Part shown: positions 11,071 to 21,539 of the stretch, piece by piece
How the letters are laid out: each line of letters begins with the position of its first letter
Position numbering within the stretch: position 1 is the stretch's first letter
NCBI GenBank assembly: GCA_017893485.1
Contig: CM030366.1
Span: 51,056,565 to 51,120,564, forward strand
Direction of reading: 5' to 3'
DNA length: 64,000 nucleotides
Source: Hemerocallis citrina
Lineage: Eukaryota; Streptophyta; Magnoliopsida; Asparagales; Asphodelaceae
Program-made: the position numbers and the translations under genes
The notes under the pieces: generated by a model
What the model was told of the DNA's origin: nothing
Database searches by the model: none
The model's input: the letters and a program-made list of their open reading frames with translations, nothing else

Positions 11071-13046
11071 ATCCTAAACTCCTTAAACCTAATTATCACC
11101 TCTCCCTCTCAAATACATCCCGGTCTCCCTCTCCTAATTGTACTCTCGGCTCCTTATTTCCCAAACCGACCTACACCTCTCCTTGCATCTACAACCGACC
11201 ACCATTAAACCAAAAATCACCATACAAACCATCCATCCATACATCAAAACCCTACAACCCCTTTCCTCCTTGTGGCCGGCCACCATCCAAAATAGCACCA
11301 CCACCCTCCATATCAACACAAGACCCTCCCTTTGTGGTGTTATTGAAGTGGGTTTTTGCCACTTTATCCATTACATCAAAGGAGTTGGTCGTAAGGCATT
11401 TTAGTTCGTGGGTTCGCTTGGATTTGTGCTTGGAAGGATCTCGCTCGTAGGTTTTGTTCCTAAAGCTTAGTTGCATCGTATTCACTCCATCATAAGGCAA
11501 GTAACTTGTACATAATTTCATTAGGTTGATACAAGTCAAAAAGTTCACACCTAGAATAGTTGGGCCTAGAGACAACCAAAAATTGTATTTTTGTTGATGA
11601 GTTTGTCTCTATTGTGTTGAATTTGGCCATAGAGGACTTATGACATGAAGCTTGATAGGTTAATGCCCTAGATTTCACCCAAACTTGATTTCGTTCGTGT
11701 ATGTGACATATTGCATGTTATGTGTTCGATTGATTGCCCATGTGAAACTTATTAGGCTTGGACATGTTAGAATCCCTCAAACATGATTTTTAGATGATTA
11801 GTAGGTTGTATTTCAAGTTTGATTATGTTTGGATCAATATCGTGGAAGTTATAGTGGTTTTAAGTAGAGGTGTGAAATCTGTATGTTGCAGTCTGTTCTG
11901 TGTTGCTTGCTGTTTTCATCGATCCTAAGGTCTGAATCTCAACTTGGAAATTAAAAGTTAATTGTAGATAATTTTATCTATTTTCAAACCCTACTAGTTT
12001 TACCTGATTTGGAGTTCGTATGACTGAGATATGATAGTTTTGATACAGGTGTGTCGATAGTTTCCTGATTCTGTTTTGTATAGATTTTGTTAACAATTTA
12101 TTTTCAAGAACTAGGCTATACATAATATCTTGGTATAATATTTTGCTCAGTGTTTCCTTATGATACAAGGGACTGTCTAGATTTTTTTTGTATTTTAAAG
12201 ATGAGTTTTATGTAGTGTTTCATGTTCTTTTCTAAATTCATCTTGTGCTGTAATTTGCGTGCTCTCCTATGTTGAACCCAGTTTTCACCCAAATTCCTTA
12301 TGTTTTATGAAAATTATTTGTGAGATATGAAAGTTTTAAAAATCTATCTATTTTCACTTCGTTTTGGTGGAATTGTATTTCGATTCGCTGATTGCGAGAT
12401 ATCCTTGTTTTCGTACAGCAGTGTTGAGAAATTCCAGATTCGTCAAACCATGATTTTGTGTTGCTTCTTATTTTTGATGACTTATCTGTACTTACTGGAA
12501 TATTATGAAACTTGTTATTTTGAGTCTATACCTATAGGGGATTACCCCAGATTTTTCGTGGAATTATTTGATGTATTTTCATGCTGTTTTTATGCTTTTG
12601 AAGTTGTTCCCCTGTTTTCTGGATGAACCAAAAATCTGTGTTCAATTCAGTTTTGAGTTGAGATGTTGTGAACTATTATATGACTTTATTATACTCGTTG
12701 GATGCGTGTGGATGTCTACTTTCCAGATCCATCGACGGATCGTGATTTGCATGCCTATACCTCTTAGAATCACTATTTTAGTACTGCTTAGTCATGCTGT
12801 CCTGATTATGAACCTAAACTATTTTGCTCGTATATGTGAATGTTTGTCATCTATGCTTGTATATTTGTTTCCTGAAACCTAAACCTGATTATAACATGTT
12901 GGTTTGACTCTGATTCATGCTTATACCTGCCTGTTTGAGAATAATAATAAATAATCAAGCCAGAATTTTAATGGGACAGATCAAAGAGTGGATAGTGCAG
13001 AAACGTGTACTCGGAATGAGACTTGTGTTTCCTGTATAACATGCTA

Positions 13047-13170
13047 CGGATAAAGTTTACCGATCAAGTTTACCGATTAAGTTACCGATCAAGTTTACCG
13101 ATCAAGTTTACCGATCAATTTTACCGATCAAGTTAATATTTTGTACCGATCAAGTTTACTGACCAAGTTC
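13047..13170 (+). repeat. 14-bp tandem repeat (taccgatcaagttt) in 5' LTR
   Basis: About eight imperfect units of taccgatcaagttt. The matching array in the 3' LTR is at about 17246-17383, with differing units and order, so it evolved after insertion. Confidence 0.8.
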
Positions 13171-14053
13171 TGTGATTCTGTGAGTACCTGAGTACACTGC
13201 CCTGCATGGTCCCCTATGAAATCTAAAGCGACACTGTTGTGTTGTAGCAACCATGTAGGGTGGGGTGCATGTCGTGCTACCTAGATAGTAATCACACAAG
13301 ACTTAAACTTAATACTTGAACATGATACTTGAATAAGATACCTTCCATGAGACATGCTTGCCTAATAATTGACTACATGATACATGAGACTTGATTACCT
13401 GAGACTTGAATTACATAAACATGATACCTGATACATGATTACACGAAACTTGACACTTGATGCATGTTTATAGGATACTTGTTTACTTAACACTTTTACC
13501 ATGCTAGTTTGTCTAGGTTGACATCATACTTATACCATGTACTAGTTAGTTTCCCCATTCCATGTGCTTGTATCCTACTCTATTTGTGACCTGTGACTTG
13601 CAATTGATGGGTACTTGTGTTTTCTCTTTTCCTCTTTCCTGCATTCGTTGAATTGCAGATTTTGGAGGACAGGTTCCTGAAGGTATTGGCGAGGTGATGT
13701 TTTAGATGCTGGAGATTCTGCTTATATTATTATTTCTTGTAGTTGCTTGAACAATAACTGTATTCATGTATTTGGAATTATTATCTTGTATTTGGGCAAT
13801 GTGATCCAGGAGTATTTGTGTATTTCAGATCATGACTATTTGAGATTAATATATTTTATTTCAAGTATTCTTGTTGGTATTTGGTTTATATGTGCATGTG
13901 GTTGACTTTTCTGGCTTCCGTCTCTGATTATATCTGTGATGTGTTGCAAAGATTTCTTGAAACAGCTTGAGGATGATAATAATCATTCGCTGGGCTTTTG
14001 TTACGTGCTCGTATTCCGTATTTTTGGGAAGCGAGGCGTGACAGAGTTTTTAG

Positions 14054-14070
14054 TGGTATCAGAGCCCAGG
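14054..14070 (+). other. Primer-binding site for initiator tRNA-Met
   Basis: TGGTATCAGAGCC starts 10 nt after the 5' LTR and is complementary to the 3' end of plant initiator tRNA-Met. It then reads CAGG, one extra C compared with perfect complementarity (AGG). Confidence 0.85.
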
Positions 14071-14414
14071 TTTGGCTAATGTATTAGTTGCCTAATATAT
14101 TAGACAAGCTTGGCTCAAACTGGAATCTGCTCATCATTTCACCCACCATGCATGCATAAATGAATCAATTATTATCAACATTGATCTAGATACTAGTCTT
14201 TTTCTTTTCTTTTTGATCCTTTCTTATTCGATTTTGTTGATTCCTTGATTCTTCCGTCTTTTTTTCAGTCGTCCTTTTTGATTGATTTCTTGTTGCGTAT
14301 GAATTCATTCTTTCGTACCCATATCCTTCTGAATTTGGTGCCATTTATTCTCTTTCTATTTTCTGCTTGATACGTCGGTCGGCATCACTGTATGCTATTG
14401 GCAGAGTCTTCCCG

Positions 14415-14469
14415 ATCAGAGTGGGGCAGCGGAAGCATGGTGGGCCCATAACCCACAAGTCCCAGGATC
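14415..14469 (+). pseudogene. 5' three-quarters of initiator tRNA-Met captured in the internal region
   Basis: Reads as tRNA-iMet from its first base: ATCAGAGTGG..., then A-box-like GCAGCGG, then GTGGGCCCATAACCCAC (the whole anticodon arm with CAT anticodon), then GTCCCAGGATC, where it stops inside the T-arm. Against plant tRNA-iMet as I remember it, I count three mismatches in 55 bases. The T-loop, the B box and the 3' acceptor strand are missing, so it cannot be a working tRNA gene. The same insert is in the internal regions at 53214, 58230 and 63287. Confidence 0.85.
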
Positions 14470-14797
14470 ATATTGTTGCTTCTCCTTCCTTGCATTGTTT
14501 TTGTTTCCCCTATCTCTTGCAGTTGTTTTCATCTGTTGACTTGTTGTTTGATCCAATTCTCTCCTGTCTTTTCTCTCCTTGATTTCAGTTCTGCCACTCC
14601 CTTATTGCTTTGCTATCTTGTGTTGATTCTTTCCTTTTGATACTGTTTGCTTCTTTTCTTGCATTCCATTTGATCCCATTGTTATCCATCTTCCTTCTTT
14701 TCCTGGTGTTGCCTTTGCTTTGTTCCTTTCTCTTAGCCCTCTGCTTTGTTGCCCTTCCCCAGTTTGCTGTTGCCTTGTCCTATGTACCGCCTAAGCA

Positions 14798-14836
14798 AAT
14801 TTCGAGGACGAAATTTTATTGTAAGGTGGATAGGAT
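14798..14836 (+). other. Conserved pre-LTR block / polypurine tract
   Basis: TTTCGAGGACGAAATTTT followed by a purine-rich aaggtggatagga directly before the 3' LTR. This block precedes the 3' LTR in Tekay/Del-type elements and marks plus-strand priming. Confidence 0.8.
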
Positions 14837-17800
14837 TGTAACCCCTATTTTTCATTTTATATATTTTGGGTTGTATTTTTCATTTTTGTGTATTTTTATC
14901 TCCCTTGTATTTTTCGGAACCGTATATTGGATTATTTTCAATATATATTCTTTTTCTTTCATTTTTTAACTCCTTGTGTGTTGTTCGTCGTTTTAGTTCG
15001 TTTTCACCATTTTGAGTTCTTTCTCTCATTTTCTTGGCCTCGTTCATTTTTATATTTATTTTGGTGATGTGATGGATTTTGGTGGTGATTTACCCAAATT
15101 TTGATTTTTGATCCTTAAGGATATTTTTAGGAGCCATAGAATTCTCTATAAATTGTATCCCCAATTGAAACCTACCCAATACCCATTACCCATTTGTATA
15201 CCTATTACTACATATTGATACCCACAACCGGTTAACCCACAATTACCCCCTATATAAATATCCTAAACTCCTTAAACCTTAACCCTAAACCTAATTATCA
15301 CCTCTCCCTCTCAAATACATCCCGGTCTCCCTCTCCTAATTGTACTCCTAGCTCCTTCTTTCCCAAACCGACCTACACCTCTCCTTGCATCTACAACCGA
15401 CCACCATTAAACCACAAATCACCATACAAACCATCCATCCATACATCAAAACCCTACATCCCCTTTCCTCCTTGTGGCTGGCCACCATCCAAAACAGCAC
15501 CACCACCCTCCATATCAGCACAAGACCCTCCCTTTGTGGTGTTATTGAAGTGGGTTTTCGCCACTTTATCCATTGCATCAAAGGAGTTGGTCGTAAGGCA
15601 TTTTAGTTCGTGGGTTCACTTGGATTCGTGCTTGGAAGGATCTCGCACGTAGGTTTTGTTCCTAAGGCTTAGTTGCATCGTATTCACTCCATCAGAAGGC
15701 ATTGAACTTGTACATAATTTCATTAAGTTGATACAAGTCAAAAAGTTCACACCTAGAGTAGTTGGGTCTAGAGAGAACCAAAAATTGTATTTTTGTTGAT
15801 GGGTTTGTCTCTATTGTGTTGAATTTGGCCATAGAGGACTTATGACATGAAGCTTGATTGGTTAATGCCCTAGATTTCACCCAAACTTGATTTTGTTCGT
15901 GTATGTGACATATTGTATGTTATGTGCTCGATTGATTGCCCATGTGAGAATTATTTGGCTTGGACATGTTAGAATCCCTCAAACATGATGTTTAGATGAT
16001 TAGTAGGTTGTATTTCAAGTTTGGTTAAGTTTGGATCAATATCGTGGAAGTTATAGTGGTTTTAAGTAGAGGTGTGAAATTTGTATGTTGCAGTCTGTTC
16101 TGTGTTGCTTGCTGTTTTCATCCATCCTAAGGTCCGAATCTCAACTTGGAAATTAAAAGTAAATTGTAGATAATTTTGTCTATTTTCAAACCCTACTGGT
16201 TTTACCTGATTTGGAGTTCGTATGACTGAGATATGATAGTTTTGATACGGGTGTGTCGATAGTTTTCTGATTCTATTTTGTATAGATTTTGTTAACAATT
16301 TATTTTCAAGAACTAGGCTATACATAATATCTTGGTATAATATTTTGCTCAGTATTTTCTTATGATACTAGGGACTACCCAGATTTTTTTTGTATTTTAA
16401 AGATGAGTTTTATGTAGTGTTTCATGTTCTTTTTTAAATTCATCTTGTGCTGTAATTTGTGTGCTCTCCTATGTTGAACCCAGTTTTCACCCAAATTCCT
16501 TATGTTTTATGAAAATTATTTGTGAGATATGAAAATTGGAAAATTTTATTTATTTTCACGTCGTTTTGGCAGAATTGGATTTCGATTGGCTGATTGCGAG
16601 ATATCCTTGTTTTCGTACAGCAGTGTTGAGAAATTCCAAATTCGTCAAACCATATTTTTGTGTTGCTTCTTATTTTTGATGACTTATCTATACTTACTGG
16701 AATATTATGAAACTTGTGATTTTGAGTCTATACTTATAGGGGATTACCCCAGATTTTTCATGGAATTATTTGATGTATTTTCATGCTGTTTTTATGCTTT
16801 TGAAGTTGTTCCCCTGTTTTCTGGCTGAACCAAAAATCTGTGTTCAATTCAGTTTTGAGTTGAGATGTTGTGAACTAGTATATGACTTTATTATACTCGT
16901 TGGATGCGTGTGGATGTATACTTTCCAGATCCATCGACGGATCGTGATTTGCATGCCTGTAGCTCTTAGAATCACTGTTTTAGTACTGCTTAGTCTTGCT
17001 GTCCTGATTATGAACCTGAACTATTTTGCTCGTATATGTGAATGTATATCATCTATGCTTGTATATTTGTTTCCCAGAACCTAAACCTGATTATACCATA
17101 TTGGTTTGACTCCGATTCATGCTTATACCTACCTGTTTGAGAATAATAATAAATAATTAAGCCGGGGTTATAATGGGACAGATCTAGTAGTGGATAGTGC
17201 AGAAACGTGTACTCGGAAGGAGACTTGTGTTTCGTTTATGACATGTTACCGATCAAGTTTACTGATCAAGTTTACCGATTAAGTTACCGATCAAGTTTAC
17301 CAATCAAGTTACCGATCAAGTTTACTGATCAGGTTTACCGATCAAGTTAATATTTTGTTACTGATCAAGTTTACCGACCAAGTTCTGTGATTCTGTGAGT
17401 ACCTGAGTACATTGCCCTGCATGGTCCCCTATGAAATCTAAAGCGAAACTGTTGTGTTGTAGCAACCATATAGGGTGGGGTGCATGTCGTGCTACCTAGA
17501 TAGTAATCACACAAGACTTAAACTTAATACTTGAACATGATACTTGAATAAGATACTTGCCATGAGACTTGATTACCTGATACTTGAATTACATGAAACA
17601 TGATACCTGATACATGATTACACGACACTTGACACTTGATGCATGTTTATAGGATACTTGTTTACTTGACACTTTTACCATGCTAGTCTGTCTAGGTTGA
17701 CATCATACTTATACCATATGCTAGTTAGTTTCCCCATTCCTTGTGCTTGTATCCTACTCTATTTGTGACCTGTGACTTGCAATTGACGGGTACTTGTGTT

Positions 17801-18222
17801 TTCTCTTTTCCTCTTTCCTGCATTCGTTGAATTGCAGATTTTGGAGGACAGGTTCCTGAAGGTATTGGCGAGGTGATGTTTTAGATGCTGGAGATTCTGC
17901 TAATATTATTATTTCTTGTAGTTGCTTGAACAATAACTGTATTCATGTACTTGGAATTATTATCTTGTATTTGGGCGATGTGACCCAGGAGTATTTGTGT
18001 ATTTCAGATCATGACTATTTGTGATTAACATATTTTATTTCAAGTATTCTTGTTGGTATTTGGTTTTTATGTGCATGTGGTTGACTTTTTTGGCTTCCGA
18101 CTCTGATTATATCTGTGATGTGTTGCAAAGATTTCTTGAAACAACTTAAGGATGATAATAATCATTCATTGGGCTTTTGTTACGTGCTCGTATTCCGTAT
18201 TTTTGAAAAGCGGGGCGTGAAA
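14837..18222 (+). repeat. 3' LTR of the 10.6-18.2 kb element
   Basis: 3386 bp, starts TGTAACCCCT. The last bases are GCGTGAAA where the 5' LTR has GCGTGACA, a point change at the terminus. TATA at 15251-15260, tandem array at 17246-17383. Confidence 0.9.
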
Positions 18223-18227
18223 GATGT

Positions 18228-18655
18228 CCTTTATTATCAATTTAATCAAAGCATAACAAACCACTTCCTGACTTTCATTTTAGGAAGATGTAAAAGTGAA
18301 TATCATACATTCACTTGCACATATGAAAACCTAACAAGCTACTTTTTGATCAAATATGACCCAAAGTTTGTGAAATGTGCCTCTGTTATCAATTTAATCG
18401 CATCAGGACAATCCACTTATTTACTATCAAGTTATGAAGAGATAAAAGTGACAATCATATATTTGCTTGCACATATGAAAACCTAACAAACCACTTTTTG
18501 ATCAAATCCGACCCAAAGTTTGCGAAATGTGCCAATGTTATCAATTTAATCTCAGTGTAACAAATCACTTATTGACTATCAATTTAGGAAGAGATATCAT
18601 ACATTCACCTGCACATATAAAAACCTAACAAACTACGTGTTGGTGAAATCCAATT
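18228..18655. repeat. 152-bp tandem repeat (about 2.8 units)
   Basis: The word TTATCAATTTAATC recurs at 18234, 18386 and 18538, exactly 152 bp apart. Units share gcacatatgaaaacctaaca and tttgatcaaat and end acccaaagtttg(c/t)gaaatgtgcc. The left flank of the retrotransposon (10626-10648) matches the end of a unit, so the element landed inside this array. Confidence 0.85.
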
Positions 18656-19121
18656 CGACTACTAATGGGTCAACTGTAAGACCGAAGAGAAGGCTTTTCT
18701 TAGATAGTATTCTGATATAATTTTCATTAAAGGAATATTTAAAAGGAAATTTAAATTAACTATGGTACATAAGGGTTTGTTATTAAAAATTTGAACTATG
18801 TTAGCCATCTACTAAATGATTACAATGTAATATTTGACGATAATCGGGTCAGAACCGTACGAATTGGAGGTCAAATTCATGTACATATATAGGGAATTGA
18901 AGAAAGTAAAAAAAACCCAAATAATCAAGATTAAAAAGGAAGGAACCCTAATTGGATTGAAGGATGACAAAGAGGGCGAAAGAATCTGACCTACGATAAA
19001 CGATCTCACTGTTGATCTTTTCTTGAAGGAACCTTAACTCAGATTTTGTAGGCGACTGCACGGGGAGAGTAGTAGGGAGAGGTGATGGTGGGTGGCTGTC
19101 ATACAGCAACTGTGAGGGCTG
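18656..19121. other. Intergenic, no gene seen
   Basis: AT-rich sequence grading into GC-richer DNA. A minus-strand open frame at 18812-19009 has no recognisable features. Confidence 0.4.
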
Positions 19122-19420
19122 TTGAAGGGTGGCATCGAGGGTAGTGCCATGATGGCTAACGGCGATGGTCAGAGGGTGGCGAGGGAGGAGAGTTTGGTTT
19201 GGATTTGGGCGCGGGTGGTAACGGCGATGGGCAAGAGGGCGGCGAACTTACGGCGATGGGTAGGGGGCGACGAGGGAGGAGATTTTGGGTGGGATTTGGG
19301 TGAGGGGGTCAACGGCGACGGGCAGGAGGCAACAAGGGTGGAGTGTTTGGGTGGGATTTGGGCGAGGGGGGTAAGGGTGAGTGGGATTTTGGGTTTGGGG
19401 GAGCAGCGTGGTTTTTTTTC
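19122..19420. repeat. GC-rich degenerate minisatellite
   Basis: Units with gcgaGGGaGGAG, tttgggtgggatttggg and aacggcgatgggc start near 19179, 19268 and 19331. The spacing varies (about 60-90 bp). The open frame across it is a by-product of the repeat. Confidence 0.5.
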
Positions 19421-19527
19421 CCTTTGTTATTTTAAGATGTGTATCACACGTGTTATGTTAAATGGGGAATCCTACTTTTGCTCTCTTTTCTCTATTTCAA
19501 AATAGAGAAAGGAGGGGGGGGGAGGCT

Positions 19528-19888
19528 TCTATACAATATATTATGCTAAACCACTTTTGTCTATGATTTTTTTTTCTTTTTTTAAAATTAAAAAATGTGA
19601 GCAAATGTAGGAGATAACTCCTAGCTCTTTCTCCATCCAAAATTTGAATTGGAATCATATTCCTGAATCGAACCTTAAAATTCGTGCAATAATTAATAGA
19701 TGCTATTCGATGATTTTTTTAAAAATAGTTTTATTATTTTCTCATTTTTAAAAGTTATATACAATATTGTACAGAGTTATACTATCTATACAATATATTA
19801 TGCTAAGACAATTTTTGATCCAAAGATTTTTTTTCCTATTTGTTTCATTTTAAATTTAAAAATGCTCAAATGTAGGAGGTAACTAGCA
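19528..19888. repeat. Direct duplication of about 95-105 bp, 257 bp apart
   Basis: CTATACAATATATTATGCTAA at 19529 recurs at 19786. Both copies continue through a T-rich block to caaatgtaggag(a/g)taact (near 19602 and 19866). The tract between is AT-rich. It could be a decayed MITE pair, but no terminal inverted repeat was found. Confidence 0.5.
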
Positions 19889-19889
19889 C

Positions 19890-20400
19890 TATCACAAAAA
19901 TCAGAAACCCGGAACCGTCCAGGACACAACATTGGACCGGAATCGACATGGTCTGTTGCTAGTAGGGTTTGGGTCATAAAACAAGGCCCGTTCATATGTT
20001 AGGATCAGGTCTGGGTCTGCTAAAATGGACCTGACCTGTACCTGGACCCGAACTTGTTCTATTGCGGTTAGGGTCTGTTTCCTAAATAGGACACCTTCAT
20101 ATTTTTGGGTCGAGTCTGATTCAGCTCAAAATGGACCTCGACCCGGACCCGAACCCAGACAAAAAATTCCTAACATCCCAATTAAACACAAGAAAAGCAA
20201 GGAGAAGAGAAGAAGCAGCAGGTCCAACCTCCCTCTCCTGCTCGACACCACCCGCTCGTTGCTCCCCGAATCCAATGGGTAGCATTTGTTTAACAGGGTC
20301 CGGACCCAGTTCTCACGGATCGGGTCTGGGTCTAATATTTGGACTAGTAGAGAAGCAGGTCCGGGTTCAGTAGTGCAGGACCCGACCGAACTGACTCGAT
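19890..20400. repeat. Region rich in (G/C)GGACC(C)GAACC words, two related ~103-bp blocks
   Basis: Blocks starting near 19991 (gttcatatgtt) and 20094 (cttcatatttt) share tctg..tc.gct.aaaatggacct...acccgaac. Dense GACCCG/GGGTC(T)GGGTC words resemble subterminal repeats of plant hAT-type elements, but no TIR, 8-bp TSD or transposase is visible, so the class is unproven. Confidence 0.35.
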
Positions 20401-21104
20401 AACATTGCTATAGGTAAACCTCCTACTTGCTTTTTATCCTTACAAATTTTAAACTATAATCATATCCGTTAATCAAACCTAAAAATATTACAATATTGTA
20501 TAGATGTTATCATATGAATTTTTCAACAAAATTAAAGTTATGTTATATTTTCTTTTTTTTAAATAATGTGCAATATTTGCACATAATTATATTAGTGTTA
20601 GCTTAAGATATAATATTATATAATATGTCCGTGCCTGCTTTCCAGTTACTTCTCAAACACCACCTGATATGGCCGTGTGGAACCCAGACCAATTGAAAGT
20701 TGAAAACCGACTGATTTTTTAGGGTCTGTGTCTTCTCCCATCACAACACGGTGGCTTATTAAAAAGTAGAGTTGACAGTCATAATCACACTAAAACATCT
20801 TTTGAAATATTAGTTCAAACTTCTTCTAAAATTAATGAATATGATTACGCAATTACAATAATCAAAATAAAGAGTCATAAATATATTTTTTGCTAAGACC
20901 TATACAGTTAGCACTGTCACTATTCTTTCCCAACAATGCTAGTTCTACTACTTTATTATACTGCTTACGTACATACAAAAAAAAAAAAAAAAAAAAAAAA
21001 ATCTTATAAATTCTTATAAATTAGTAACTATAACCATTAATTTATTTTCCCGTTGCAATGTTTTCTTTAGAAAAACAAAGAGTATAGCCACCTTCTTCAT
21101 TAAT
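20401..21104. other. AT-rich intergenic with a 25-bp A run
   Basis: No gene seen. A pure A run lies at 20977-21001. It is not the tail of the LINE at 21.5-23.4 kb, which lies on the minus strand. Confidence 0.4.
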
Positions 21105-21144
21105 AAGTTGGTAACGAAACAATCAAGTTGGTAACGAAACAATC
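21105..21144. repeat. 20-bp perfect tandem duplication
   Basis: AAGTTGGTAACGAAACAATC occurs at 21105-21124 and again at 21125-21144. The stop codon of the minus-strand exon candidate falls on the junction. Confidence 0.85.
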
Positions 21145-21431
21145 CAAAGGGCATGACTAGTGTACAAAAAAGTAAAAGTTACATAACTGAAAATAAAATA
21201 TAACTTCTCCAACGTACTTGTGATGGTGAAATAAATCCACTCATAAATCAACACATAAAGTAAAAAGAGCAAAAGAGATCCCACCAACAATCTCCCTAGA
21301 GGGTGGAAATCTGACAAGTGCAGACCCAACCAGTCAAGAGTCGGTCCAATCTCTATCTCATCGTCGTCGTACTCATCCACCTGGAAAGCTCTGGAAATCC
21401 TCCACCTCGGTCCCGTTGTTGCAGCTATGGC
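21123..21431 (-). pseudogene. Exon-like fragment encoding a putative membrane protein tail, unidentified
   Basis: On the minus strand a good acceptor (tcttatttccttgtag) is followed at 21431 by 102 open codons and a stop at 21123. The peptide starts AIAATTGPRWRISRAFQVDE, runs through acidic EYDDDEIEIGPTLDWLG, and then has hydrophobic, probably membrane-spanning, stretches (LLVGSLLLFLLYVLIYEWIY and LYFIFSYVTFTFL). Open length, acceptor and composition suggest a real last exon. I do not recognise the family, and upstream exons are not visible because a LINE occupies that side. Confidence 0.4.
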
Positions 21432-21539
21432 CTACAAGGAAATAAGATGCATAATGTGAGTTAAATTACCAAAAATATTCTTACTAGTCCGACAAAAGTA
21501 AAAGTTATTTCTATCAAGCTATGAAACCTATATTGTTGG

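Larger units (their letters stand above)
10649..14043 (+). repeat. 5' LTR of the 10.6-18.2 kb element
   Basis: 3395 bp, TG...CA bounded. TATA box TATATAAAT at 11062-11070. From 13047 to 13170 it carries a short tandem repeat (word taccgatcaagttt), followed to about 13500 by looser repeats of acttga/catgatac/cctgatac words. Open frames inside (for example around 12327-12882) occur in both LTR copies but show no recognisable protein. Confidence 0.9.
10649..18222 (+). mobile_element. Complete non-autonomous LTR retrotransposon (long LTRs, 793-bp internal region)
   Basis: The two long LTRs (10649-14043 and 14837-18222) both start TGTAACCCCT and end GCGTGACA/GCGTGAAA. They flank a 793-bp internal region with a PBS and a pre-LTR polypurine block but no gag or pol. 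The pentamer gatgt is duplicated at 10644-10648 and 18223-18227. By eye about 15 differences separate the first ~320 bases of the two LTRs, so the insertion is moderately old. The termini and PBS are Tekay/Del-like, so mobility would need a relative's proteins. It resembles a LARD in LTR length, but the internal region is far shorter than in described LARDs. Confidence 0.92.

Noticed and set aside
12327..12882. Open frames repeated at 16529-17084
   Set aside because: They repeat only because the two LTRs are copies. Both frames differ in length and show no conserved motif or start context.
14415..14469. Functional initiator tRNA-Met gene
   Set aside because: T-loop, B box and the 3' acceptor strand are absent, so it cannot fold or be processed as a tRNA.
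18228..18655. Centromeric satellite
   Set aside because: The period is in the usual range but fewer than three units are present; no support beyond period length.
20977..21001. A25 run as the tail of the neighbouring LINE
   Set aside because: The LINE lies on the minus strand, so its tail would be T-rich on the plus strand at its low-coordinate end; this run has the wrong orientation and is over 500 bp away.
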